Positions 17,566 to 27,070 are shown, numbered from the stretch's first letter. The stretch is DNA of 64,000 nt from [Flexibacter] sp. ATCC 35208 (GCF_001975825.1 NZ_MTKN01000036.1:1-64000); one strand, 5' to 3'. Translations and numbers: made by a program. The notes: generated by a model from the letters alone, not told the origin.

Positions 17566-18663
17566 TTATTGAATATAGGTGATCACTGAAGGAATATTAC
17601 CGGTTGTAACACTCCATTTTTTAGCACCTGTCTTATCAAAACAATACAATGTACCTGGCAGTAAATAATCCTTTACATCAGTAATAAGTATATCTCTTGT
17701 AACCGGATCTACTGCTATGCCATAAGGTGTTGTAATTGCCTGGTTCTGAATGAACCCATTGCTTACAATTGATTTCGTTTTTACATTCACTATGCCATAA
17801 CCAATGGTATTTGCGCCTGTAATATTACTCCATTGTACGCTGATGATATAGGCAGAATCGCCCTGAATGGCGAGGTTGCTTATAGCCAGGCTAAGTGAAT
17901 CTGTCACCGCATCTTTCGTTGTGCTGACTATAAACAGTTTTGATGGAATATCATCATAATTTCCACGGGAGGTCACATACAGGTTGCCATATCCATCTGC
18001 TTTTACATGCTGCAGGTTGATAGCAACATCAATGGTTTGGGTTACGGTAAATGAGCTCAGATCTATTACTGATAAGGTGCGGTCATAATTAGAAGATGTA
18101 TAGCCTCCGGAGTTCGCCACATACAATTTACTGCCTGTTACCGCCATTTCTTCCGGCTGGCGACCTACGGTCACCGTGCGCAATACTTCGAAAGTGGAGG
18201 TATCTGCTTCTGCTACAAACCCCGATCCATCTGTACTGCCACTTGCGGCCGCGTAAGAACTCACATACGCCTTGCCGTTATAAAAGGAAATATACCTGCA
18301 GCTCCGTACGCTGATTTCACCCAGGTGTTTGGCGGTATGTTTATCCATCACTTCTACCCTATCCGATCCATTGATCACCGCATATAGCTTGTTGCCATAT
18401 ACTTTCATATCATTGCCTACATCTCCTAATTCCTTTACTATGGAAGGATTAATTTCTCCATATATATTCAGGTTGTAATCGCCTTTGGCGCCATTAAAAT
18501 AATCGAGGGAGGTCTGGTTCAATCCCATATTTCCTTCATTTAATAAATAGAAGGAACTTTGGTTTGTATCATCCGTAACATGCGTAGCCTCGCTGGAACT
18601 GCTGTCAGTACCACTCTTTCTACATGCACTTAATACCAGTAAGACGAAGATCCACTTTCTCAT
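17566..18663 (-). CDS. btuG: BtuG-like YncE-type beta-propeller lipoprotein
   Basis: A 365-aa lipoprotein (lipobox VLLVLSAC, Cys14) whose mature part is a YVTN/YncE-type beta-propeller. Repeating blades carry patterns such as KLYAVINGSDRVEVMD and KLYVANSGGY. In Bacteroides, BtuG is a surface propeller that binds B12 very tightly and caps BtuB. The gene follows BtuB with a 5-bp gap in a riboswitch-controlled operon, which supports the same role. It starts with FYLLNEGNMG, similar to the first gene of the operon, so the two propellers are probably paralogues. The gene symbol is by analogy. Confidence 0.82.
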   Translation of the reverse strand: MRKWIFVLLVLSACRKSGTDSSSSEATHVTDDTNQSSFYLLNEGNMGLNQTSLDYFNGAKGDYNLNIYGEINPSIVKELGDVGNDMKVYGNKLYAVINGSDRVEVMDKHTAKHLGEISVRSCRYISFYNGKAYVSSYAAASGSTDGSGFVAEADTSTFEVLRTVTVGRQPEEMAVTGSKLYVANSGGYTSSNYDRTLSVIDLSSFTVTQTIDVAINLQHVKADGYGNLYVTSRGNYDDIPSKLFIVSTTKDAVTDSLSLAISNLAIQGDSAYIISVQWSNITGANTIGYGIVNVKTKSIVSNGFIQNQAITTPYGIAVDPVTRDILITDVKDYLLPGTLYCFDKTGAKKWSVTTGNIPSVITYIQ

Positions 18664-18668
18664 ATCAG

Positions 18669-20609
18669 TTAAAAATTTACACTGGCAGTCATACGATAAT
18701 AACGTCCCGGCATGGGATAGTTATAAATTACATCGTAGTACTGGTTGAATACATTATTGATTTCTCCTGTCAGTTTCAGCTGACGGTTATGCCATGACAC
18801 AGACAGGTCATGCGTATACCAGGGTTCTATATAATACTCCGGAATATTGACGCTACCATAGTAACGTGCTCCTACATACACAAAGCTATAATTCAGGTCC
18901 CATGCCTTCCAGGACAGGTTGGTGGTAAAAGACCCGCTGTGTAAGGGTACGTATACGATCTGTTGATTATTATTGTCCGTTGCTTTCTGATAAGTATACT
19001 TGAGCGAGAAGTTTGTTCCAATTTCTCTGAAGAAGCGTGGCGAGGTCTGCACACCCGCATCTACGCCATAAATATTCACTAATCCGATATTCTGCATTTG
19101 CCAGCGGAAGAGTTTACCCGGCACAGCTACGATCTTATCAGTCACCCTGCTGTAGTAAGCATCTGTCTGAATAGCAAAGTATTGCCACCAGCCGGCGGAG
19201 GTCTTTGTATAACTGGCTCCTATATCATATTGTTTGCTATATTCAGGTTTCAGGGTGGGATTGCCCGTGGTGGTGTAATAAAGATCATTGAAAGTAGGCA
19301 TGCGGAAGATGTGCTTATAAAATGTCCTGATCCTTAAAGACGGATCTGCGAATGGTTGCCAGGAGGCAATGACAGTGGGCGTATAAGCTCTTCTATTGCC
19401 ACCACTGGTATAGAGCTTTGTACTTTCATTGATGATACTCGCTAATACACTTCCCTGCAGATCGATCCTGTTAAAATGTAATTGAGTAGCGCCTGCTACC
19501 AATGTGGTGACCCTTGTAGGAATAGAGAAGTGATCAAGGTTCACAGCGGTCATCTGGTTCACCTGGAAATCGGCGGAGAGCGCAACATCCCACCAGTCTT
19601 TGATACGGTATTGATTGGCAGCAGATAAATAATATTCGTGCTGGCGGAACCGGTTCATAAGCGGCCCACTCGTAGTTACAATCGTAGTATCGAGATAGCG
19701 TACATAATCCAGCATATACTTGCCGTTCAGCTGCATGCTGTACCTGCCGGATTTTTGGTTATAGCCTCCCTGTATAAATGCATTTCGATCCCACTGACGC
19801 TGTCCGTTTTCAAAATGCCCTTTCACAATGGGACCTGGCAGGCCACGGGCGGAGTTATAATAATAACCCTGTACGTGCCAGTTACTGCTATCTTTGCCAT
19901 TGCCATATACACCTGCTTCTACGCGCCAGGCATCGATGTCTCCATTCTTTCGTACAGCAGTGGTGTCATAATCATTATAGCGATAACGGAATTTGTATTG
20001 TCCGTCTGCATGGGTCCATTCTGAGCTGACAATAGCTGCTATTTTATTTGACAGTTTTTTTTCTATTCTCATGGAAGGATTGATCAATCCAAAACTACCG
20101 GTCTTAAAGCCTGCTTTACCATGTAGGGTTTCAGCTCCCTGAAAGACAGGTTTTCTGGATTGCAAATAAATAGAGGCTGCTGAAGCAAATCCTTTTGCAG
20201 GTTGGAAGATTACGCCTTTCTGGGCGTTGTAGAGGTCTATTTGTTCAATATTGTCAAGGGAAAACCGCCCTAGATCTACTGTGCCGTTTTGTGCATTGCT
20301 TAGTTGAATGCCATCATAAAATACACCCAGCTGGTTGGTACCCATGCTGTGTACATTGAGCGTTTTGAGGCCGCCTATGCCACCATAATCTTTGATCTGA
20401 ACACCTGAGAAGAACCGGGCAGCATCTGCCACGGAGAGGCTATTCATTTTTTCCAGTGCCTTGCCGCTGAGGGTTTGAACGGGCGTAATCGCACCGGGTT
20501 TGGCAGAGAAGATCGTAATCGTCTGTAAGGTATGAGTCGTATCATTTTGCTGTGCCTGTAAATGCAGGCACAGCAAAATGAAGCTTATTATAAAACTGGT
20601 TGTCTTCAT
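18669..20609 (-). CDS. btuB: TonB-dependent cobalamin receptor, BtuB family
   Basis: A 646-aa outer-membrane 22-strand barrel that imports corrinoids using TonB energy. Residues 1-19 are a signal peptide. LQTITIFSA is a TonB-box-like segment. The plug follows (MNSLSVADAARFFSGVQIKDYGG ... VFYDGIQLSNAQNG). The barrel has alternating aromatic strands and ends MTASVNF, with the terminal Phe needed for outer-membrane insertion. B12 specificity rests on the cobalamin riboswitch and the adjacent BtuG-like genes. It lacks an N-terminal carboxypeptidase-like domain, unlike SusC. Confidence 0.9.
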   Translation of the reverse strand: MKTTSFIISFILLCLHLQAQQNDTTHTLQTITIFSAKPGAITPVQTLSGKALEKMNSLSVADAARFFSGVQIKDYGGIGGLKTLNVHSMGTNQLGVFYDGIQLSNAQNGTVDLGRFSLDNIEQIDLYNAQKGVIFQPAKGFASAASIYLQSRKPVFQGAETLHGKAGFKTGSFGLINPSMRIEKKLSNKIAAIVSSEWTHADGQYKFRYRYNDYDTTAVRKNGDIDAWRVEAGVYGNGKDSSNWHVQGYYYNSARGLPGPIVKGHFENGQRQWDRNAFIQGGYNQKSGRYSMQLNGKYMLDYVRYLDTTIVTTSGPLMNRFRQHEYYLSAANQYRIKDWWDVALSADFQVNQMTAVNLDHFSIPTRVTTLVAGATQLHFNRIDLQGSVLASIINESTKLYTSGGNRRAYTPTVIASWQPFADPSLRIRTFYKHIFRMPTFNDLYYTTTGNPTLKPEYSKQYDIGASYTKTSAGWWQYFAIQTDAYYSRVTDKIVAVPGKLFRWQMQNIGLVNIYGVDAGVQTSPRFFREIGTNFSLKYTYQKATDNNNQQIVYVPLHSGSFTTNLSWKAWDLNYSFVYVGARYYGSVNIPEYYIEPWYTHDLSVSWHNRQLKLTGEINNVFNQYYDVIYNYPMPGRYYRMTASVNF

Positions 20610-20610
20610 A

Positions 20611-21669
20611 TTAATGGAACACGACCATGGCTGGATACAGATTGTCCGTGTAGGAAATTGCAGATTTTAAAGTTGCGTCTGCGGCGCTGTAAGTATAAAG
20701 TGTATTGTTAGCGTCCCCATAGAAACCTCCTGTTGTGATCAGTACAAGGGTGTTTTTCGCTGCGTCGTAACCAATACCTTTACCATAGAAGTAGTGGTCA
20801 TCTGGCAGGGTGATATAAGCGCTGCTCAGGGAGCTGTTGTTGCCGGAAACATAGCGGTATATCTTCTGGTCATCGCTCAGCACATAGACTGCATTCTCCT
20901 GGGTAGAAGCGACGATAGAGCTGCTGGTGAATACCCATTCGTTATAGCGAACATTAAACGAGGTGGTGATCGTATCGACCTTCAGTGTAGACGGATCGAT
21001 TTTGAGCAGGGCATTTGTTTGCGCAGCATATATGTAGCCATCTTTACCCTGGGCAAAACCAGCTATTGCAGTACCTAAATTCTTTGCTATGGAGTAGTCG
21101 CTGGTCTTCAATGCTACGATACCGTCGTTAGCAGTTAATGCAAATACATAGTTGCCTGATTTGAGCATATCGCTAACGCTACCACTTACACCTGTGATTT
21201 TGGTACCCACGCTCAGGGAAGATAAGGTTACCGGATAGATACCATCGTCTGTACTGAGCAGCCCATTGCTATTGTCAATACCGATGAATGCATGACCGCT
21301 AGCCGGCAAACCTGCATTTCTGGCGCTTTCTTTCAGGGAATACTCATCAGCGGCTACCAGTGGACCGCCATAGTTGGTTACCAGGTAAAGTTTTCCATTA
21401 TAAATGGTGCCATATTCCAGGGTGGTGGAGGTCGTTGCCAGCGGACTGGATGGGTTCACTGCCAGGTAATTGTCCTGCGAAAGGGTATCCGCATTATAGC
21501 TGCGGAAGCTCAGGTCTCCTCCTTTGGAACCGAAGTTGCCTTCATTTAAAATGAAATAACCATTGTCATAAGTGCCTTTGGAGATAACTGAAGTATTATC
21601 ATCTTTTTTACAAGAGACTACGAAGAATACGGCGAATGCTAACAGGAGCGTGTGTAATTTTCTTTGCAT
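20611..21669 (-). CDS. DUF5074-like propeller lipoprotein, first gene of the B12 operon
   Basis: A 352-aa lipoprotein (lipobox FFVVSC, Cys20). The mature part starts with GYFILNEGNFG and carries propeller-like blades such as GKLYLVTNYGG and KDGYIYAAQTNALLKID. This is the DUF5074/YncE type that includes Bacteroides BtuG. It sits one base from btuB and directly under the cobalamin riboswitch. A surface B12-binding role is likely. Two propellers in one operon could differ in corrinoid preference, or one could act with BtuB while the other scavenges. Confidence 0.82.
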   Translation of the reverse strand: MQRKLHTLLLAFAVFFVVSCKKDDNTSVISKGTYDNGYFILNEGNFGSKGGDLSFRSYNADTLSQDNYLAVNPSSPLATTSTTLEYGTIYNGKLYLVTNYGGPLVAADEYSLKESARNAGLPASGHAFIGIDNSNGLLSTDDGIYPVTLSSLSVGTKITGVSGSVSDMLKSGNYVFALTANDGIVALKTSDYSIAKNLGTAIAGFAQGKDGYIYAAQTNALLKIDPSTLKVDTITTSFNVRYNEWVFTSSSIVASTQENAVYVLSDDQKIYRYVSGNNSSLSSAYITLPDDHYFYGKGIGYDAAKNTLVLITTGGFYGDANNTLYTYSAADATLKSAISYTDNLYPAMVVFH

Positions 21670-21789
21670 GCTGTTTTAATAATTGTAATAGTTGAAAGGT
21701 TCCCGACGGAATAGATCATTCAGCATGATAAGCGTAATATCATTGTATATCCCGAAGCTTTTCACCCGAAAGCGCTGAATGGATCTATT

Positions 21790-21956
21790 GCATCGTGGCA
21801 GGTCTTCTGGCTCCCTGATTTTCCGGCGGCCTTCCCATCCATGGTGGACAGTGGCATAGAGTAGAACCGGAAATAATACTCAGGTTACAGCTACGGGGAT
21901 AGCTCCGGTTTTGCACCGGATTCCCTTTTAAGCCTATCTAGTGACAGGCACCAAAT
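21790..21956 (-). ncRNA. Cobalamin riboswitch
   Basis: Read on the minus strand, the leader carries the B12-box elements in order: TTGGTGCC, GGGAATCCGGTGCAAAACC, the GCTGTAAC segment, GCCACTG, GGGAAGGC and the closing GGGAGCCAGAAGACCTGCC. This is the conserved core of the RF00174 class. It is about 120 bases ahead of the first lipoprotein gene, leaving room for an expression platform. Binding of cobalamin is expected to switch off the four-gene uptake operon. Confidence 0.96.
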
Positions 21957-21962
21957 GCGGCA

Positions 21963-21994
21963 CAAACCTACACTATGGGGGTGGAATAACCAAA
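21963..21994 (-). promoter_or_regulatory. Promoter of the B12 uptake operon (Bacteroidota type)
   Basis: On the minus strand, TTTG (21991-21994) is followed after exactly 20 bp by TAGGTTTG (21963-21970), matching the TTTG-N19-21-TAnnTTTG consensus of the Bacteroidota primary sigma factor. Transcription would begin a few bases later, right at the 5' edge of the riboswitch. Confidence 0.85.
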
Positions 21995-22043
21995 TTGAAA
22001 CGTTTTTTCGCCTATCTTGCCGCAAATTTTTAAATAATCCGTT

Positions 22044-23825
22044 TTGCTGAGACAACTTTTCCTGTTTGTGGTCCTGCTTTGCGGCGTTATGTGTAGCTAT
22101 GCCCAGGGGAACCTGAGTAAGACTGTATCAGTCACCATGACCCGCCAGCCGATATCTTCTGTACTGGACGCCATTGAAATTCAGGGTGATTTTCATTTTT
22201 CTTATGTACGGGAAATGGTGCATGCCGATAGTCTTGTGTCGGTACGCGCCAATCACAGGACTGTGAAGCAGGTACTGGACCAGTTGTTCCAGGGCAGTGT
22301 TGCTTATAAGGATGCGGGCAACCAGTTGATGCTGCAGCCGAATAAGGAGAAGTGGTTCTATGTGAGCGGACATATTACGGATGGCAGTAATGGGCAACCA
22401 CTGAATAATGCGAGTGTGTATGAAGGGGTGCAGCTGATTTCGACTATGACAAACGATCAGGGGTATTACCGGCTGCGGCTCAGGGAGAAAGAACGGCCAA
22501 TGCCTGTGATGCTTACGGTGAGTAAGGAATTATATAAAGATACAATTATGATGGTGGCGAGCGGGTATGATCAGGACATCAGTGCGAGTATCAAGCCTGC
22601 GGCACCAATCACGTTGGGTATAGTGGATGTGAACCAGTATTCGAGAGTGAGTGATACATGGTTTGGAAAGGTGTTTTTAAGTTCCAAACAGCGTATGCAA
22701 TCTCTGAACTTAAGCAGATTCTTTGCAAATCAGCCTTATCAGACCTCTTTATTACCCGGGTTGGGTACCCATGGTAAGTTGAGTTCCCAGGTAGTAAATA
22801 AGATATCGGTGAATTTTATTGGGGGGTATACGGCCGGGTTAAATGGGGTCGAAATATCCGGTGCTTTTAATATAGATCAGAAAGATGTGAGATTTGCCCA
22901 GTTTGCCTCACTTTTTAATCTGGTGGGTGGTAAAATGGAAGGCGTGCAGATAGCTGGTTTGCATAACCTGGTCATTGATTCAGTAAAAGGTCTGCAGGCA
23001 GCGGGTATCAGCAATATTACAACAAAGGGATTTGTCGGTGTACAACTCTCTACTACTTATAATGGTGCGAATGGTGAAACCCGGGGATTGGGCGCTTCAG
23101 GGATTGTGAATATTTATAGGAAGAATAGTTATGGTGTGATGATGGCGGGGGTTGGAAATATGAATACAACGACCATACAGGGTGTGCAGGCAGCTGGGGT
23201 GTTCAATATGGCAGAAATGCTGAAAGGTGTGCAGGTGGCTGGTGTTGTCAATGCGGCTGATACTACCGAAGGTGTGCAGGTAGCAGGCCTCATCAACGTT
23301 ACGCGGGTATTGAAAGGTGTGCAGGTAGGTGTGGTGAATTATGCAGATTCGTCTGATGGGTATAGTATTGGCGTGATTAGTATTGTGCGCAGGGGGTATC
23401 ATCAGTTATTGGTATATAATACAGAGCTGTTGCCGTTCAACCTGGCGTTTAAGTCAGGGAATAAAAAGCTGTACAGCCTGATTATAGGAGGAGCAAGTTT
23501 TATGGAAGGGTCGAAGGCGTACAGTTTTGGGTATGGTATTGGAAAGTCGTATAAAGATTATAGTGTAGAGATTACGGAGCAGAATTTGTACCTGGGGAGT
23601 TGGGAGATGGTAGGTACGATGGCACGGTTGCAGACGGCGTGGAATAAGGAAATAGGTAAAAACGCCAGGATCTTTATAGGGCCAGCGTTTACCTTATATT
23701 TTAATAGTAAGGATGCAAATGTGGAAGGGTATAAGAGCCGGCTGCCGGGCCCATATGGGGCATTTAAATTTAATGACAACCTACGTTATTGGTTTGGCTG
23801 GCATGTGGGCTTTAGTTTCTTCTAA
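22044..23825 (+). CDS. Exported STN / carboxypeptidase-regulatory-domain protein with GVQ-AG repeats
   Basis: A 593-aa exported protein with signal peptide ending CSYAQ. Residues ~25-85 form an STN (secretin/TonB short N-terminal) domain, here with VSVTMTRQPISSVLDAIE. Residues ~105-190 form a CarboxypepD_reg-like beta-sandwich (VSGHITDGSNGQPLNNASV). About eight repeats follow, of the pattern (K)GVQxAGxxN, such as GVQVAGVVNAAD and GVQVAGLINVTR, resembling the LA_2272-type surface repeat. The end is beta-barrel-like (GFSFF). No ATG fits: an in-frame TAA lies 9 bp upstream of the TTG used, so TTG (or the CTG after it) must start translation. Function unknown; probably outer-membrane associated. 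Confidence 0.8.
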   Translation: MLRQLFLFVVLLCGVMCSYAQGNLSKTVSVTMTRQPISSVLDAIEIQGDFHFSYVREMVHADSLVSVRANHRTVKQVLDQLFQGSVAYKDAGNQLMLQPNKEKWFYVSGHITDGSNGQPLNNASVYEGVQLISTMTNDQGYYRLRLREKERPMPVMLTVSKELYKDTIMMVASGYDQDISASIKPAAPITLGIVDVNQYSRVSDTWFGKVFLSSKQRMQSLNLSRFFANQPYQTSLLPGLGTHGKLSSQVVNKISVNFIGGYTAGLNGVEISGAFNIDQKDVRFAQFASLFNLVGGKMEGVQIAGLHNLVIDSVKGLQAAGISNITTKGFVGVQLSTTYNGANGETRGLGASGIVNIYRKNSYGVMMAGVGNMNTTTIQGVQAAGVFNMAEMLKGVQVAGVVNAADTTEGVQVAGLINVTRVLKGVQVGVVNYADSSDGYSIGVISIVRRGYHQLLVYNTELLPFNLAFKSGNKKLYSLIIGGASFMEGSKAYSFGYGIGKSYKDYSVEITEQNLYLGSWEMVGTMARLQTAWNKEIGKNARIFIGPAFTLYFNSKDANVEGYKSRLPGPYGAFKFNDNLRYWFGWHVGFSFF

Positions 23826-23874
23826 GAATTTCTTTCGTACTGGCGATGGCTACCAATTTCTCCTTAAAATTCAG

Positions 23875-23882
23875 TAAATTTG
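23875..23882 (+). promoter_or_regulatory. Candidate -7 element for aguBA
   Basis: TAAATTTG matches TAnnTTTG, 31 bp before the aguB start. No clear -33 TTTG is seen. Confidence 0.4.
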
Positions 23883-23913
23883 CCGCTTCTTTTTCAAATT
23901 TAAACACTGGTAA

Positions 23914-24789
23914 ATGTCAAAAGTCAAAGTAGGTTTTGTGCAAATGAATTGTACGGCCAATAAGGCGGAAAACCTTGCCAAAGCCATCGAGCAGGTAAAA
24001 GTTGCCGCATCCAAAGGTGCACAGATCGTTTGTTTACAGGAGCTGTTTACCTCCCTGTATTTTTGTGATGAAGAGAATTACGACAACTTCTCTCTCGCGG
24101 AGCCTATTCCTGGTCCATCTACAGATGCCCTTCAGAAAGTAGCTGGTGAACTGGGCGTGGTGATCATCGCCTCCCTCTTTGAAAAAAGAGCTGCTGGCCT
24201 GTATCACAACACGACTGCTGTACTGGACGCTGACGGATCTTACCTTGGCAAATACCGTAAAATGCATATTCCGGACGATCCGGCTTACTACGAAAAATTC
24301 TATTTCACCCCTGGTGACTTAGGCTATAAAGTTTTCAAAACCAAATTCGCCACCATCGGTGTACTTATCTGCTGGGATCAATGGTATCCTGAAGCTGCAC
24401 GTATCACCGCGCTCATGGGTGCCGAAATACTGTTCTACCCTACCGCTATTGGCTGGGCAACGTCTCAGGACGAAGCAACCAATACAGAGCAATACAATGC
24501 ATGGCAGACTATTCAGCGTAGCCACGCTGTTGCAAACGGTATCCACGTAGTTAGCGTGAACCGTACCGGTTTTGAGCAGGAAGGCCGCATGAAATTCTGG
24601 GGTGGCTCCTTCATCTCCAATCCGTTTGGTACCATCATCTATCAGGCTTCGCACGAAGAAGAAGAGATCCATGTGGAAGAACTGGATCTGTCTGTAACTG
24701 ACAGATACCGTACTCACTGGCCTTTCATGCGCGACAGAAGAATCGACTCTTACGGCAACATCACTAAAAGATTTATCGACGAAGCATAA
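23914..24789 (+). CDS. aguB: N-carbamoylputrescine amidase
   Basis: A nitrilase-superfamily amidase of 291 aa that hydrolyses N-carbamoylputrescine to putrescine, CO2 and ammonia. The catalytic triad is visible: Glu in LQELFTS, Lys in KYRKMHIPDD, Cys in GVLICWDQWYPEA. The motif YFTPGD and the C-terminal RTHWPFMRDRRID are typical of this subfamily. It overlaps the start of the agmatine deiminase gene by one base (TAATG), so the two-step agmatine-to-putrescine route is encoded as one unit. Confidence 0.94.
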   Translation: MSKVKVGFVQMNCTANKAENLAKAIEQVKVAASKGAQIVCLQELFTSLYFCDEENYDNFSLAEPIPGPSTDALQKVAGELGVVIIASLFEKRAAGLYHNTTAVLDADGSYLGKYRKMHIPDDPAYYEKFYFTPGDLGYKVFKTKFATIGVLICWDQWYPEAARITALMGAEILFYPTAIGWATSQDEATNTEQYNAWQTIQRSHAVANGIHVVSVNRTGFEQEGRMKFWGGSFISNPFGTIIYQASHEEEEIHVEELDLSVTDRYRTHWPFMRDRRIDSYGNITKRFIDEA

Positions 24790-25838
24790 TGAACGGACTA
24801 CCAACGCTGAAACAGCAGGGATACTTCTTCCCTGCCGAATTCCATCCTCATGTGGCTACATGGTTGAGCTGGCCTCATAAAGAAGCTAGCTGGCCAGGTA
24901 AGATCGACGCTATCTATCCTTACTACAGCCAATTTGTAAAATACCTGGCAGAAAGTGAGCTGGTGCGCATCAACGTGGCAGACGATGTTATGAAAGCCGC
25001 AGCAGCTGCACACCTGCAAAAAGCAGGCGTTCAAATGGACAAAGTGGAATTCTTCCTGCATCCTACGAACGACGCCTGGTGCCGTGATCATGGTCCAGCT
25101 TTCCTGATCAATCCAACAGCTGCAGAAAAGAAGGTGATTGTAGACTGGGGCTATAATGCCTGGGGGGGTAAATATCCTCCGTTCGACAAGGACGATGTGA
25201 TCCCTACCCTGATCGCTAATCATTATAAATTACCGGTATTCCACCCTGGCATCGTCATGGAAGGTGGTTCTGTAGAATTCAATGGGAAGGGAACGGTATT
25301 GACTTCCACCTGCTGTCTGCTGAATGAAAACAGGAATCCGCACCTGACGCAGGCCCAGCTGGAAACTTACTTGCAGGACTATTATGGTGTGGACAAGGTA
25401 CTGTGGGTAGCGGAAGGCATTATCGGTGATGATACAGATGGTCATATTGACGATACTGTTCGCTTCGTAAACGAAGATACCGTGCTTACTGTGGTAGAAA
25501 GTAACAAACAGGACGAGAACTACGACCTGCTGCAGCAAAACCTGCAACAGTTAAAGCAGATGCGCCTGTTGAATGGCAAACAACTCAACGTAATTGAGTT
25601 GCCAATGCCAGATGCAGTTGTGTTCGAAGACCAGCGTCTGCCGGCTTCCTATGCTAATTTCTATATCAGCAATAAACATGTTATTGTTCCAACTTATCGT
25701 TGTGCACAGGATGATAAGGCCCTCCGGATTATCCAGGATTGCTTTAAAACCCGTGAGGTAGTTGGTATCGATTCGACCGAGATCATCTGGGGACTGGGTA
25801 GTTTTCACTGCCTGAGTCAGCAGGAACCTCTGGTATAA
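24789..25838 (+). CDS. aguA: Agmatine deiminase
   Basis: A peptidylarginine-deiminase-fold enzyme (349 aa) converting agmatine to N-carbamoylputrescine and ammonia. Signatures include WLSWPHKEASWPG, NDAWCRDHGP, GYNAWGGKYPP, the EGGSVEFNG strand, HIDD, and a C-terminal catalytic Cys in SFHCLSQQEP. Usual length for the family. It is second in the aguB-aguA operon and is followed by a terminator. Confidence 0.94.
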   Translation: MNGLPTLKQQGYFFPAEFHPHVATWLSWPHKEASWPGKIDAIYPYYSQFVKYLAESELVRINVADDVMKAAAAAHLQKAGVQMDKVEFFLHPTNDAWCRDHGPAFLINPTAAEKKVIVDWGYNAWGGKYPPFDKDDVIPTLIANHYKLPVFHPGIVMEGGSVEFNGKGTVLTSTCCLLNENRNPHLTQAQLETYLQDYYGVDKVLWVAEGIIGDDTDGHIDDTVRFVNEDTVLTVVESNKQDENYDLLQQNLQQLKQMRLLNGKQLNVIELPMPDAVVFEDQRLPASYANFYISNKHVIVPTYRCAQDDKALRIIQDCFKTREVVGIDSTEIIWGLGSFHCLSQQEPLV

Positions 25839-25847
25839 AATTCTTGT

Positions 25848-25885
25848 CAAAAAGGCGCTGTTGCCTCGCAACAACGCCTTTTTTT
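25848..25885 (+). terminator. Rho-independent terminator after aguA
   Basis: AAAAAGGCG and TGTTG arms pair with CAACA and CGCCTTTTT, a one-base mismatch in the stem, ending in a T-tract. Confidence 0.85.
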
Positions 25886-26076
25886 AGGCCCAAACATATC
25901 CCTGAATTCCGCTATGTGATTGACTTCCAATGTCATCTAATTGTTAAAAAACAGGAGCGGCCCCAACCTGGCTATTCCTTTTAGAACTGCACCACCGTTG
26001 CAGATCCCCTGATTGGCGCAATCGCCCCGTTCGCAGTCAGATTGATCCCTTCACATTTCTTTCACATTTTCAGTGC

Positions 26077-26084
26077 TACCTTTG
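26077..26084 (+). promoter_or_regulatory. Candidate -7 element for the L,D-transpeptidase gene
   Basis: TACCTTTG matches TAnnTTTG, about 60 bp upstream of the start codon. The -33 element is not convincing. The rest of the 25886-26143 gap shows no gene. Confidence 0.4.
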
Positions 26085-26143
26085 TCATGTCCTAATATTT
26101 CAGTGTATTATCCTTATTAAAAGAACCTAACTAAATTCCTTAG

Positions 26144-26902
26144 ATGAAGAAACCTGTTATTAAAAAAATCACACAGTACACCTTTGCCGCCGGAGTTTTT
26201 GCAGTTACAACATTTGGAGTACTACCTTCTACCGGTCATAAAGCAAGCAACAACGCTATTGCCATTAACAAATCTGCTTTGAGCAGCAGGGCGATGTTGT
26301 ACAATAACCTGGCATTGGATTCAATGGGATTATCCCGTACCGCCTTCAATTATGCTTTACAGGGTATGGAAAAATTGGAAGCAGAAGGCAAATTAGCTAA
26401 CACAGACCTGATCACCATCGTTGACTTCAGTCTTGCTTCCAGTAAGAAAAGACTGTTTGTTATTGATCTGAAAAATGGGAAAGTGCTGTTCAACACCCTC
26501 GTATCTCATGGCCGCAATTCCGGTACGGATGTAGCAACTACGTTCTCCAATTCACCGGAGAGCTTTAAAAGCAGCCTGGGTTTTTATGTAACGGGTGATA
26601 CCTACAGAGGCGAGCATGGTTATAGCCTGCGTCTGGAAGGTCAGGAACAGGGTATCAATGACAACGCGATGAGTCGTGGAATCGTGATGCATAGCGCAGC
26701 ATATGTAAATGAGAAATTAGCTGCTTTGCAGGGTTATATTGGTCGCAGCTTAGGTTGTCCGGCTATCCCTGAAAAGGTACACAGGAAGATCATTGAAATG
26801 ATCAAAGACGGCACCTGCCTCTTCCTATATAGTCCTGATAAATACTATATGGCACATTCCAGAATCCTGGAATCACTGCCTGGCGATACTACGATTGCCT
26901 AA
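26144..26902 (+). CDS. Murein L,D-transpeptidase catalytic-domain (YkuD_2-type) protein
   Basis: A 252-aa exported protein with an N-terminal hydrophobic signal/anchor (about residues 10-30). The later part has KRLFVIDLKNGKVLF, the SHGRNSG motif and the Cys motif RSLGCPAIP, which mark the 'murein L,D-transpeptidase catalytic domain family' (YkuD_2). It probably forms or trims 3-3 crosslinks or attaches proteins in the periplasm. It faces, end to end, a second and unrelated-looking L,D-transpeptidase gene. Confidence 0.85.
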   Translation: MKKPVIKKITQYTFAAGVFAVTTFGVLPSTGHKASNNAIAINKSALSSRAMLYNNLALDSMGLSRTAFNYALQGMEKLEAEGKLANTDLITIVDFSLASSKKRLFVIDLKNGKVLFNTLVSHGRNSGTDVATTFSNSPESFKSSLGFYVTGDTYRGEHGYSLRLEGQEQGINDNAMSRGIVMHSAAYVNEKLAALQGYIGRSLGCPAIPEKVHRKIIEMIKDGTCLFLYSPDKYYMAHSRILESLPGDTTIA

Positions 26903-27070
26903 CAACATCCATTTTCAAATAAAGACAGACGATCCGTTTTTCATCCACCCTGGCCCCTCTTCATCAACACGCCTCGGCGCTCAATGACACATTATCACGC
27001 AACAGACACATCAGAGGTTAACAGCAGATGCGCAGGGGAATGAAAAGGGCCAGGGGGATGTACGGTATTT

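Noticed and set aside
22900..23400. CRISPR-like or tandem DNA repeat
   Set aside because: The DNA repeats are degenerate and follow the codon phase of a protein repeat, with no unique spacers.
23097..23402. His-rich minus-strand frame with HTF repeats
   Set aside because: It mirrors the GVQ-AG repeat coding on the plus strand and needs no separate explanation.
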